Assembly (NCBI GenBank): GCA_963763135.1
Contig: CAVXNJ010000010.1
Location: 620,001-684,000, forward strand
DNA: 64,000 bases
Direction: 5' to 3'
Source of the DNA: JANMZO01 sp963763135
Lineage (GTDB): Bacteria > Actinomycetota > Acidimicrobiia > Acidimicrobiales > JANYDT01
The notes under the pieces were generated by a model that saw nothing but the letters and a program-made list of their open reading frames with translations, did not search any database and had not been told where the DNA came from. The position numbers were made by a program, and so were the translations under genes. Shown here piece by piece: positions 56,882 through 64,000 of the stretch (position 1 is the first letter of the stretch; every line of letters begins with the position of its first letter).

Positions 56882-58528
56882 GTGAATCCTGTACGTTCCC
56901 GACGCAGGCTGGGGAGACGTAACTCGCCAACCGACGGCTCGGAGATCGTGGCAGCAGCGGCCGAGAGCGAAGCGGGTGCAACCGCGATTTTTTTGGCATT
57001 GCTCGCCACACTCATCTTCGGCGTGGTCGCGATGACGGTTGACATCGGAAACGCACTTCAAACGCAACGCAAAGCCCAAAACGCCGCTGACGCCGCCTCG
57101 TTTGCGGGGGTGGCGACGTTCGAGAACGTTTACGTCATGCAAAGGTCGGGAGGTATGACGGCCGAGAGTGCCGCCTCCGTGGCACGGGCCGCTGCCGTGG
57201 ATAACGCTCAGGGCTATGCGACGCGCAATTTCTCCCTTACGCAAGCAGACTGGAGTGCATGCACGGACGGCAACCGACCGGCCGGATTCGAGGTCGTGAG
57301 CGGAAAGACCCCATGCATTTCGGTGTGGTTCAACTCGACGGTGAAGGTCCGGGTGAAGATTCCCGCCCACGTCCAAACGACCTTCGGAAGGGTACTCGGG
57401 TTCGAATCCATGGCGGCCGACGGAGTCGCCACTGCCCGGGGCCAGACCGACTTCGCCGCACCGCCGACGACCGTGCCCCCAACGACCACCACGCTCGGGT
57501 TTGTCTCAACAACGGCGCCCGCACCGACCACCACGCCTCCGGTAACCACCGCGTCTCCCCCATCCACTTCCCCACCTCCAACCACCTCGCCCGCACCAAC
57601 CACCTCACCCGCACCAACCACCACACCAGCACCAACCACCACACCCGCACCAACCACGTCCCGTGCTCCGGTGACAACGACACCGACCACACTCGCGCCA
57701 ACCACCACGCGTCCTCCCCTGCAAAAATGCGGGTTCTACGTGCTCGGTGGGGTGAATGATCGTGGCCAGGGTATCGAGACCATCGACTTGAACGGCAACG
57801 GAATCTGGAACATCTCCGGGTGTGTCCACACCAACGGAAACCTCGTTGTCCAGAACCCGTCGCAACTGATCTCACAGCGTATCCAGGCGGTGTCGAATAT
57901 TCGCTGCACCGCCACTACTACCCAGGTATGCGCAGCGCCCCATACCCAGGGCGGTTTGTACCCGGGAAGCCCCTGGGCAAACGATCCACTTGCAACTGTG
58001 GTGCCCGACCTACCCGCAGAGAATGCCTCCGCCGCCGTTCCGTTCGACACGGCCGTTGTGGCCGGAAATGGCACGATCAGCCCGGGTTGGTACCGCGGCC
58101 CGTACAACGAGGGAAACAACCGGGCCCAGATCAACTTCAATCCGGGTGTGTACTACTTCATCAACGACGGCCAGCCGGTGAATGCAGGCGGAAACTGGGT
58201 CGGCAGCAACGTGACCCTCGCGTTCTACGGTTCCGGAGAGCGGCTCATCATGCGCAACGCGGGCCAACTCAACCTGACGGCACCGGTAAACGGCGTTTAC
58301 CAGGGTGTGCTGGTCTACTACAGCCGTCACTTCCAGGATGCGGTCTTTGCCATGCGAGCGAGTGCCGGGAATCCCAAGGGCACGTTCTACCTCCCGACGG
58401 GACAACTCCGGTTTGACAACAACGTGGCCAATCGTCTGCTCACCAATCGGGTCATCACCAAGACGCTGTCGAACCAGAACACCGCGTTCACGATCAACGT
58501 CGACGAAACCACAAATCGTCAGTGGTAG
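56882..58528 (+). CDS. TadG/TadE-like secreted protein with Thr/Pro linker
   Basis: This 548-aa protein is read from GTG 56882. Residues 28-85 hold the Tad-type leader: ESEAGATAIFLALLATLIFG and VDIGNALQTQRKAQNAADAA (the Flp-pilus TadG N-terminal segment). A Thr/Pro-rich linker spans about 195-275 (TTSPAPTTTPAP-type). The C-terminal 270 residues (KCGFYVLGGVNDRGQGIETI, YRGPYNEGNNRAQINFNPGV) are a beta-rich surface domain I do not recognise. It may be a pilus-associated or envelope protein. No tadA/B/C genes are in the window. Confidence 0.8.
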   Translation: MNPVRSRRRLGRRNSPTDGSEIVAAAAESEAGATAIFLALLATLIFGVVAMTVDIGNALQTQRKAQNAADAASFAGVATFENVYVMQRSGGMTAESAASVARAAAVDNAQGYATRNFSLTQADWSACTDGNRPAGFEVVSGKTPCISVWFNSTVKVRVKIPAHVQTTFGRVLGFESMAADGVATARGQTDFAAPPTTVPPTTTTLGFVSTTAPAPTTTPPVTTASPPSTSPPPTTSPAPTTSPAPTTTPAPTTTPAPTTSRAPVTTTPTTLAPTTTRPPLQKCGFYVLGGVNDRGQGIETIDLNGNGIWNISGCVHTNGNLVVQNPSQLISQRIQAVSNIRCTATTTQVCAAPHTQGGLYPGSPWANDPLATVVPDLPAENASAAVPFDTAVVAGNGTISPGWYRGPYNEGNNRAQINFNPGVYYFINDGQPVNAGGNWVGSNVTLAFYGSGERLIMRNAGQLNLTAPVNGVYQGVLVYYSRHFQDAVFAMRASAGNPKGTFYLPTGQLRFDNNVANRLLTNRVITKTLSNQNTAFTINVDETTNRQW

Positions 58529-58701
58529 ACCAACAAACCCGGGAACCCGTCGAACACCTGCGTGATTGTTTCGGAAACGATGACGCTCCATGCGCCCACG
58601 TAAGGCCATACGGTCATCGTTATCATCCGGCGGGAATCGAATCCACCGCAGTGGACCCAGACGCGACCAAACTTGCGCCAGTGGATCCAAGAAGCAGCCG
58701 A

Positions 58702-59862
58702 ATGACCCGGTTCGCACGGGTCTCGGCCGAGTCGCCATGGCCGTTCATTCTCCGTATGTTCGTGCTCTCCCGCATCGTCGCGGCGATCGGCCTGTACCGG
58801 GGCCACGTATCACATGCGTACTTAGTATCTGAGGGCAACAGTTACGTAGGCGTACACAACTGGTGGATCAATCCCTGGACGTACTTCGACTCCCAGCAGT
58901 TTCTCGATCTCGCGCATTTCGGCTACGACGAAGTTCGAATCGCCTTCTTTCCGCTGTATCCGACACTGCTCCGCCTGGGCGGTCACTCCGACGTGGCGAT
59001 GGCCGCGGTGGGCATTGCCATCTCCGTGGTGTCATTCGTGCTCGGGCTGTGGTTCGTGTTCCAGTGGGTACTGACGCAGAGCACTGAGCGGATGGCCCGC
59101 CGCACCGTGTGGCTCATGGCGTTCTTTCCGATGACCGTCGTGTGGACGTCGATGTACAGCGAGGGACTGTTCCTCCTGCTGTTCGCGGGTTTCCTGTGGT
59201 CGTTGCAGTCGGAGCGGTTCGCTCTGGCTGTCGTGCTTGGCCTGCTCACCGGAGCGACCCGCAACACCGGCCTCGTCATAAGCGGAGCCCTGATCGCCGA
59301 ACTGTTCATCAAGGAGCTACTCGCGCGGCGTAATGGCGAACGCACGAGGGTCAGGTGGCAGCGGGTTGTTGCCAGTCTGGCGCCGCTGATGTCCTTCGTA
59401 GTGTTTGAGGCCTGGGTGATCAGCCGTTTCGGGGCTCAGGCGCCGCGGCATGCCCAAGAACTCTTCTCCCGGCAGCTGCACTGGCCGATCTGGCCGATCG
59501 TCAAAGACCTTCAGTCGTTGCGGCACCCCGGGTTTGTCGCTGCGCTCAATCTGGCTGCAGTGGCCGCGGGGCTCGCGTTTGCGATACGGGCACTACGCAA
59601 CGGTCGGGTCTTCGGTGGCTTGCTGATCATAGGTGTACTTACGATGCATCTGTCGTTTCCCACGCTCAACGTTCCCCACGCAAACGGCGCCGCCCGTTAC
59701 CTTCTGCCGCTGATTCCGTTTCACTACGAGGTGGCCGACTTCATCGAGAAGCGGGCCGCCCGCCTCTCATCAGCGGTTCGCACGACGGCGATGAGTTGCT
59801 GGGCCGTGCTCGCGCTCTACGTTGCGTTGAGCATCGGCCACAAGTTCTTCGCCGTCGGCTGA
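58702..59862 (+). CDS. PIG-V-like GT-C mannosyltransferase
   Basis: This is a 386-aa membrane protein; ATG 58702 is favoured, and the frame continues upstream to overlap the previous gene. The first lumenal loop has WWINPWTYFDSQQFLDLAHF and IAFFPLYPTLLRLGG, the PIG-V signature with an acidic catalytic residue after Tyr-Phe. About eight spans follow, with MAFFPMTVVWTSMYSEGLFL and the C-terminal AARYLLPLIPFHYEVADFI. Enzymes of this group transfer mannose from polyprenyl-phosphate-mannose outside the membrane. Lying between two genes for Thr-rich secreted proteins, it may glycosylate them; that is inference. Confidence 0.82.
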   Translation: MTRFARVSAESPWPFILRMFVLSRIVAAIGLYRGHVSHAYLVSEGNSYVGVHNWWINPWTYFDSQQFLDLAHFGYDEVRIAFFPLYPTLLRLGGHSDVAMAAVGIAISVVSFVLGLWFVFQWVLTQSTERMARRTVWLMAFFPMTVVWTSMYSEGLFLLLFAGFLWSLQSERFALAVVLGLLTGATRNTGLVISGALIAELFIKELLARRNGERTRVRWQRVVASLAPLMSFVVFEAWVISRFGAQAPRHAQELFSRQLHWPIWPIVKDLQSLRHPGFVAALNLAAVAAGLAFAIRALRNGRVFGGLLIIGVLTMHLSFPTLNVPHANGAARYLLPLIPFHYEVADFIEKRAARLSSAVRTTAMSCWAVLALYVALSIGHKFFAVG

Positions 59863-59865
59863 GCG

Positions 59866-61443
59866 CTACGGGGCCGTTGTTGTCGTCGTAGGAGCTGCGG
59901 TCGTCGTAGTGGTGGTGGTCGGCGCCGCCGTGGTGGTCGTGGCGGTCGTGGTCGTAGTTGTGGCCGCCGTGGTTGTAGTGGGTGCCGCGGTTGTCGTCGT
60001 GGTGGTCGTCGCCGGACGCGTGGTCGTCGTGGTTGACGTCGACGTTGTGGTGGTCGATGTCGACGTGGTCGTGGTGGCCTTGGTCGTCGTGGTCGTCGAC
60101 GTCGAGGTGGACGTCGTCGTGGTGGGCTTGCTCGTCGTGGTCGTCGACGTCGAGGTGGACGTCGTCGTGGTGGGCTTGGTCGTCGTGGTCGTGGTGGTCG
60201 ATGTCGGAACCACCGAGGACGTGGTCGAGGTGGTCACGGCCGCTTTCGTCGCTGCCGCTTTCGTCGTTGGCACCTTGGTTGTTGTAGGGCGAGCCGATGC
60301 GGGAAGCGGTGAAAGGTCCCCGCGACACCCTCCGGCGGTACACACCACCGAAAAACTCAGACCGGATCGGAACGAGAAGATCGCCCGCGTTGTTTCACCC
60401 GCGACGGGCGCGACGTTGCGAACACTCCGAGGTGCGGCGGTGACGAAACGGCCCGGGTACAGCGAGTACTCGGCCGATCCCTTGGGCGAAACCCCGTACA
60501 CACGTCGACCGTCCAGCAGCAGACGACCGTCGGTGCACCGCCGCAGTCCCTTCGTTTCCCAACTCGTGACACAGTCAGGAACCGCGGATGCCGCAGCCGC
60601 AACCCGGGCTATCAGATCGCGGCCGTCGCCGATCTGACCTTCGGTCGATGTCCACAGACTCACGACGCTGGCCCCGGTTGCGAAGACGTAGAGGTACTCG
60701 GTTTCCGTGATCGGCGAGGCACCCCACGTGAGTTCCCTCCACGCGCGAATCGCAGCCGGTCCCGACTCCGACTGGAAGCTGACACCCTCACGCTTGAAGC
60801 CGAACCGCTCCGAGCCAACAACGACATCGGCGGTCGTGCAGGTGGTCAGGCGGTCAACGAGCCGGTTACGGGCCGCGAGTGCGCTGAGCTCGTCGGTGAA
60901 GACATCGAGGCGTTCGGTGATCGACTGACCGGCCGGACCGACGTAACCGACGCGTTCAGTGCGTTGGGCCCCGGTGAGGGCAGGTTGGACGTGTCGACAG
61001 TCGAAGGGTGCTTCAGCCGGTGTGATCGGTCGACTCAGCCACCCGTCGGGCAGTTCGTTGGGCGCGAGCGCACGAGCCGAGTCGACGAGTGCCAGCTTTC
61101 GGGGAACGGTGTGCATCGGCGTCGGCCGCTTCGACTTCGGACGCGTCGTTGCGGGTGTGGCCGACTTGGCCGATGCCTTGGCGGTCGTCGTGGTGGCCGA
61201 GCCCGCCACAGTGGTAGCGGAGGCCAGGGTCGTTGCGGAGCCGACTTTGGTGGTGGTGACGGCCTTCAGCGCAGTCGTGGTGACCGCCGTCTTCGGTGCC
61301 GTCGTGGACGTTGGGGTAAGAAAGTTGGGCGTGGTGGCCGACGACGTCGGCGATTGCCCACCGGCCAGCCACGTCGCGACCGTGAGACCAGCGACGACGG
61401 CCGAAGCGGCCCGCTGATTGAGACGTTTGCGGCGTTGGGCCAT
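59866..61443 (-). CDS. Secreted hypothetical protein with ~130-residue Thr-rich tail
   Basis: This 525-aa protein starts at ATG 61443 (MAQRRKRLNQRAAS). A hydrophobic leader (AASAVVAGLTVATWLAG) is followed by a Thr/Ala-rich linker to residue 110. A globular core occupies residues 120-385 with four or more cysteines (PFDCRHVQ, LTTCTTAD, VPDCVTSWETKGLRRC, FSVVCTAGGC), so disulfides are likely. From about residue 395 to the end it is almost pure Thr with Ser, Lys, Ala and Pro. The core is not one I recognise; the layout suggests an extracytoplasmic binding domain. It is convergent with the PIG-V-like gene, three bases apart. Confidence 0.75.
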   Translation of the reverse strand: MAQRRKRLNQRAASAVVAGLTVATWLAGGQSPTSSATTPNFLTPTSTTAPKTAVTTTALKAVTTTKVGSATTLASATTVAGSATTTTAKASAKSATPATTRPKSKRPTPMHTVPRKLALVDSARALAPNELPDGWLSRPITPAEAPFDCRHVQPALTGAQRTERVGYVGPAGQSITERLDVFTDELSALAARNRLVDRLTTCTTADVVVGSERFGFKREGVSFQSESGPAAIRAWRELTWGASPITETEYLYVFATGASVVSLWTSTEGQIGDGRDLIARVAAAASAVPDCVTSWETKGLRRCTDGRLLLDGRRVYGVSPKGSAEYSLYPGRFVTAAPRSVRNVAPVAGETTRAIFSFRSGLSFSVVCTAGGCRGDLSPLPASARPTTTKVPTTKAAATKAAVTTSTTSSVVPTSTTTTTTTKPTTTTSTSTSTTTTSKPTTTTSTSTSTTTTTKATTTTSTSTTTTSTSTTTTTRPATTTTTTTAAPTTTTAATTTTTTATTTTAAPTTTTTTTAAPTTTTTAP

Positions 61444-61716
61444 CGTTTGTTGATCGATCCTCGTACGTGCTCCACCGGCCAACCTGGCCCAGCATCCAGC
61501 ACCGATCGGCCAAAACTGCCCGAACCTGACGATTCAAACGCGGCGCGACCGACCAACTTGGAGACCCAACCATCCGGCTGGAGGAACCCAACCCCGCTCC
61601 AAATCTGCGTTTCACCGGCCCACACCCCCTAGTTGGGTACCCGGAACCCCCGAGTTCGGTCCCGGCCGGGCGAAGGTTGGTCCCGCAGGGCCGGTTGGGG
61701 GCAGGTTCCAGGTGGC
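61444..61716. other. Intergenic region with repeated GTTGGG/CCCAAC motifs
   Basis: No gene is seen. Short motifs of the type ACCCAAC, AACCCAACC, AGTTGGGTACCC and GGTTGGGGG recur from 61550 to 61700 in both orientations, resembling those upstream of whiB. The promoter of the Thr-tail gene should lie at the left end. Confidence 0.5.
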
Positions 61717-62622
61717 TCAGCGGAAGACGGCGACCGCCAGGCCGACCGGGAGGAGGATGAACAACACTCCGGTCAAGATGATCGCGATCAGCGCGAATTG
61801 GCGTGCCGAGTCTTTAGGCGGGTTGCCGGCTTTGCCGATCGTCTCCCAGAGCGCCTTCAGTGGTTCGTCGAGTGACATGCGAATTCGGTTACGGGCGACG
61901 GCCGAACCGCGAAGCACCGCCCAGGTGATACCGACAAGAAACAGGAACAGCACCCCAAGCAGTATCAGCAGACCGACTTTGGACTTCGCCCCTTCGATGG
62001 CGCTCCCGAGGGCCGACGAGATCCACGAGATCGCGGCGCCGCCGAGGAGAAACGTCGGCACACCGAGTGGGTTCTTCTTCAACGTCGGCAGCATGCGCTC
62101 AGCGTCCATGCGGGCCCAGCGGAGCATGCGCCGTTCCGCGGAATCTCGAGGCGAGTTGGCTTCGCGGCGGATGTACAGGTTCTTGATCTGCGTGATGACT
62201 TCGGCCTGGTGGTTTCGGACGATGAAGCGGGCGATGAGCTGCACCAGAAACGCACCGACCGGCGCAAGCGGACCCATCCTCGGCATCTTGGCCGGGCGAG
62301 CACCGTTGCGGTCGAGAACTTCGAGCGAACGCATAACCATGTGATGAGCCGCCGCGAAACGGTGTGGCATGAACAACGGGTTCAGCGCGGCCAGTTCTTT
62401 GATGATGTCCTGTTCGACTTTGCCCCTCGCCCCGAACTCGTCGAGCACGGCCGTCGTGCCGGCCTCGTCGTCGGAGGAGCTCAGGCTTCGAAGTGCCCGA
62501 AGGCGATCACTCAGTTCGTCGATGAGCACGTTCGGCTCATGGTTTTCGACTGCGGTCACATCGCCTTCGAGCACCAGAACCTCGGGCTCTGAAACACCGG
62601 TCGCATTCAACGGGTTCGTCAC
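61717..62622 (-). CDS. Hypothetical membrane protein
   Basis: I do not recognise this 301-aa protein, which starts at ATG 62622. Residues 1-100 are soluble and acidic (VLIDELSDRLRALRSLSSSD). A weak hydrophobic stretch near 118 (LAPVGAFLVQLIARFIV) is followed by a basic helical region, then clear spans near 190-210 (PTFLLGGAAISWISSALG), 215-238 (VGLLILLGVLFLFLVGITW) and at the C-terminus (ALIAIILTGVLFILLPVGLA). It may be a membrane-tethered scaffold. It is transcribed in the same direction as the Thr-tail gene, 273 bases apart. Confidence 0.7.
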   Translation of the reverse strand: MTNPLNATGVSEPEVLVLEGDVTAVENHEPNVLIDELSDRLRALRSLSSSDDEAGTTAVLDEFGARGKVEQDIIKELAALNPLFMPHRFAAAHHMVMRSLEVLDRNGARPAKMPRMGPLAPVGAFLVQLIARFIVRNHQAEVITQIKNLYIRREANSPRDSAERRMLRWARMDAERMLPTLKKNPLGVPTFLLGGAAISWISSALGSAIEGAKSKVGLLILLGVLFLFLVGITWAVLRGSAVARNRIRMSLDEPLKALWETIGKAGNPPKDSARQFALIAIILTGVLFILLPVGLAVAVFR

Positions 62623-62723
62623 GGCACAACAGGGTAGTCAGCCCGAAGTTTTGCTGCCCGTGGCTCAAGGTGTGGCGGGACGCCCGCCCAGACCACTACC
62701 GGTACCTTCGCGGTCGCCCGGAA

Positions 62724-64000
62724 TTAGCCGACTACATCGGTGGCGAGGTTGAGCCAGAGGTCGGTGCAGAGTTGCAGCGACTCGACGTCGATGCGCTCGT
62801 CGTGGCCGTGGAAGCGGTCGGCGACGGCGCTGCGGTCGATCGACGGGCTGAACAGGCCGGCTCCGTAGACAACGGTGCCCTTCTCGCGGAAGTACCGTCC
62901 GTCGGTTCCGCCGGTCATCAGCGCCGGCATGAGTTCGGCTTCGGGATACATGCCGCGCACCTGGCCTGCGAGCGAGTCCCACAGCGGCGACGCGGTTGTC
63001 GACGCCGTAGCCATACCGTTCTGCAGACGGGCGATGGTCACCGAAGGAGCCAGTTCACCGAAGAGCGAAACGAGCAGCGCATCGACGTCGTCGTTGTCGA
63101 CGCCGGGAAGCGTGCGTACGTCGACGTCGAGTTCGATGCGGTCGGGAACGATGTTCGTCTTCTGCCCGCCGTGGACCACGTTGCACGACATGGTCGTGTG
63201 CGCACAGGCGTGAAGACGTCGGGCCGCAAGCGGTGGAAGCTGCGCGAGCGCATCGTCGAGCCGCGCCGGATCAAGAAGGGCCTTCTCCAGATCGGCGGGC
63301 AGTCCACTGGTGCGAATCAGGCCGGTCCACAATTCGTCGAGGCGCGGCTGGCCGGTGTAGTTCGTGATGCGGCGGATGATCTCGGCGGTCTTGACCAGCG
63401 CGTTGTCGGTCGCATAGGGCATCGAGCCATGGCTCGGTGTGCCGGTGATCGTGAGCCGACGCCAGGCCACGCCCTTCTCCTCGGTCGTGATGAGCAGTGA
63501 CTTGCCGTCGCCGGCCCAGAATCCGCCCATTTCGGTGACCATGTAGTCGCACTTCACGGCATCCCAGTGGTTGTTCACGATCCACTCCGCCCCGAGCTGG
63601 CCACCGGCTTCTTCGTCGGCGACTCCGAAGTAGATCAGATCACCCTTCGGCCGAAACCCTCGACGCGCCAACTCTTTGAACGCAACGGCCATCGACGACG
63701 TGAGGCACAGCATGTCGAGCGCACCGCGGCCCCAAACTTCGCCGTCGATCAGTTCGCCGCCGAACGGATCACGCGACCAGCCCGAAGGGTTGACCGGCAC
63801 CACGTCGGTGTGGCCCATCATGCACAGCTTCGGCGCCGTTGGATCGCTCCCTTCAATGCGGGCGACGATCGAGGTCCGGTCACCGGTCGAGGTGAGCCGC
63901 TCGACATCGAGCCCAGCCCCCTCCAGATAGGTCTGCAGCAGGTCGGCGTTGCGCCGTTCGAACCCCGACGTTTCCGTGCCGTCGTTCACGCACTCGTTGC
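62724..64000 (-). CDS. M20 family metallopeptidase, 5' end outside window
   Basis: The frame is open to the window edge: before an internal GTG at 63989 it already reads NEC, so the true start lies beyond 64000. The 425 visible residues include the zinc ligands in CMMGHTDVVPVNP and GRGALDMLC, the catalytic Glu pair in FGVADEEAGGQLG and the dimerisation domain near residues 180-300 (GTPSHGSMPYATDNALV). A final RFHGHDERIDVESL carries the last His. M20 enzymes include ArgE, DapE, CPG2-type carboxypeptidases and aminoacylases. The form resembles the ArgE/DapE/CPG2-like group; the substrate is unknown. Confidence 0.9.
   Translation of the reverse strand, partial: NECVNDGTETSGFERRNADLLQTYLEGAGLDVERLTSTGDRTSIVARIEGSDPTAPKLCMMGHTDVVPVNPSGWSRDPFGGELIDGEVWGRGALDMLCLTSSMAVAFKELARRGFRPKGDLIYFGVADEEAGGQLGAEWIVNNHWDAVKCDYMVTEMGGFWAGDGKSLLITTEEKGVAWRRLTITGTPSHGSMPYATDNALVKTAEIIRRITNYTGQPRLDELWTGLIRTSGLPADLEKALLDPARLDDALAQLPPLAARRLHACAHTTMSCNVVHGGQKTNIVPDRIELDVDVRTLPGVDNDDVDALLVSLFGELAPSVTIARLQNGMATASTTASPLWDSLAGQVRGMYPEAELMPALMTGGTDGRYFREKGTVVYGAGLFSPSIDRSAVADRFHGHDERIDVESLQLCTDLWLNLATDVVG

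Noticed and set aside
59909..60637. Long Val-rich plus-strand frame
   Set aside because: It is the antisense image of the Thr-rich tail; low-complexity GTNGTN codons produce it.

Overview
The window is a chromosomal segment of a moderately high-GC actinobacterium. Pointers are a WhiB regulator, a coproporphyrin-type ferrochelatase with Fe-S cysteines, a GlnA2-type glutamine synthetase, a primary sigma factor with a short N-terminus, a WhiB/ArsA-pair neighbourhood as in mycobacteria, frequent GTG starts and Thr-rich secreted proteins. The whole fits class Acidimicrobiia better than Streptomyces or Mycobacterium, but that placement is inference. I see no phage, transposon, integrase or CRISPR array. 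Nearly all of it looks like core genome, dense in genes on both strands.

Layout. 1-6.2 kb: a partial PhyH dioxygenase, a Uma2 protein, a truncated UPF0158 remnant under a P-loop kinase, tRNA-Sec, the primary sigma factor, an ABM monooxygenase, a tandem hairpin pair and three poorly known genes. 6.3-11.0 kb: nadE, an APH-fold kinase, a VOC protein and ferrochelatase. 11.1-14.5 kb: a nitrogen module, with glnII divergent from glnA2 and an OmpR/GlnR-like regulator following glnA2. 14.5-17.8 kb: cupin, RidA plus a coupled 54-aa membrane protein, an array of eight 29-bp hairpin units ending in the stop codon of an A-type Fe-S carrier gene, and the Mrp ATPase. 17.8-23.4 kb: a MacB/LolCDE-like ABC exporter whose ATPase is preceded by a long acidic repeat protein in another frame. 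23.4-28.2 kb: Nudix hydrolase, a membrane-anchored catalytically dead HtrA-like protein and a class A PBP. 28.3-31.5 kb: selA-selB. 31.5-35.2 kb: SDR, TetR with a double operator and its divergent membrane-protein target, GNAT and a class III cyclase. 35.2-38.4 kb: epimerase, GT2 and a frameshifted nucleotide-sugar dehydrogenase (surface polysaccharide). 38.4-44.1 kb: alpha/beta hydrolase, WhiB, NfeD, two ArsA-like ATPases and a receiver. 44.3-49.5 kb: tRNA-Pro(CGG), MazG, Kup, asd and ask. 49.5-64 kb: M23 peptidase, two cyclophilins, an S51 peptidase, YbaK, ethylmalonyl-CoA mutase, a TadG-like protein, a PIG-V-like mannosyltransferase, a Thr-tail secreted protein, a membrane protein and a partial M20 peptidase.

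Themes. Selenocysteine decoding is present (tRNA-Sec, SelA, SelB), but selD and a clear selenoprotein are not in the window. Nitrogen assimilation is concentrated in one divergent locus with candidate GlnR-like boxes. Cell-envelope work is prominent: PBP, M23, NfeD, dead HtrA, Tad-type protein, GT-C and GT2 enzymes, and at least four extracytoplasmic proteins with Thr/Pro-rich linkers. Two genes each need one base skipped to restore a full product. Intergenic DNA carries several kinds of tandemly duplicated hairpins and short duplications that no protein explains.
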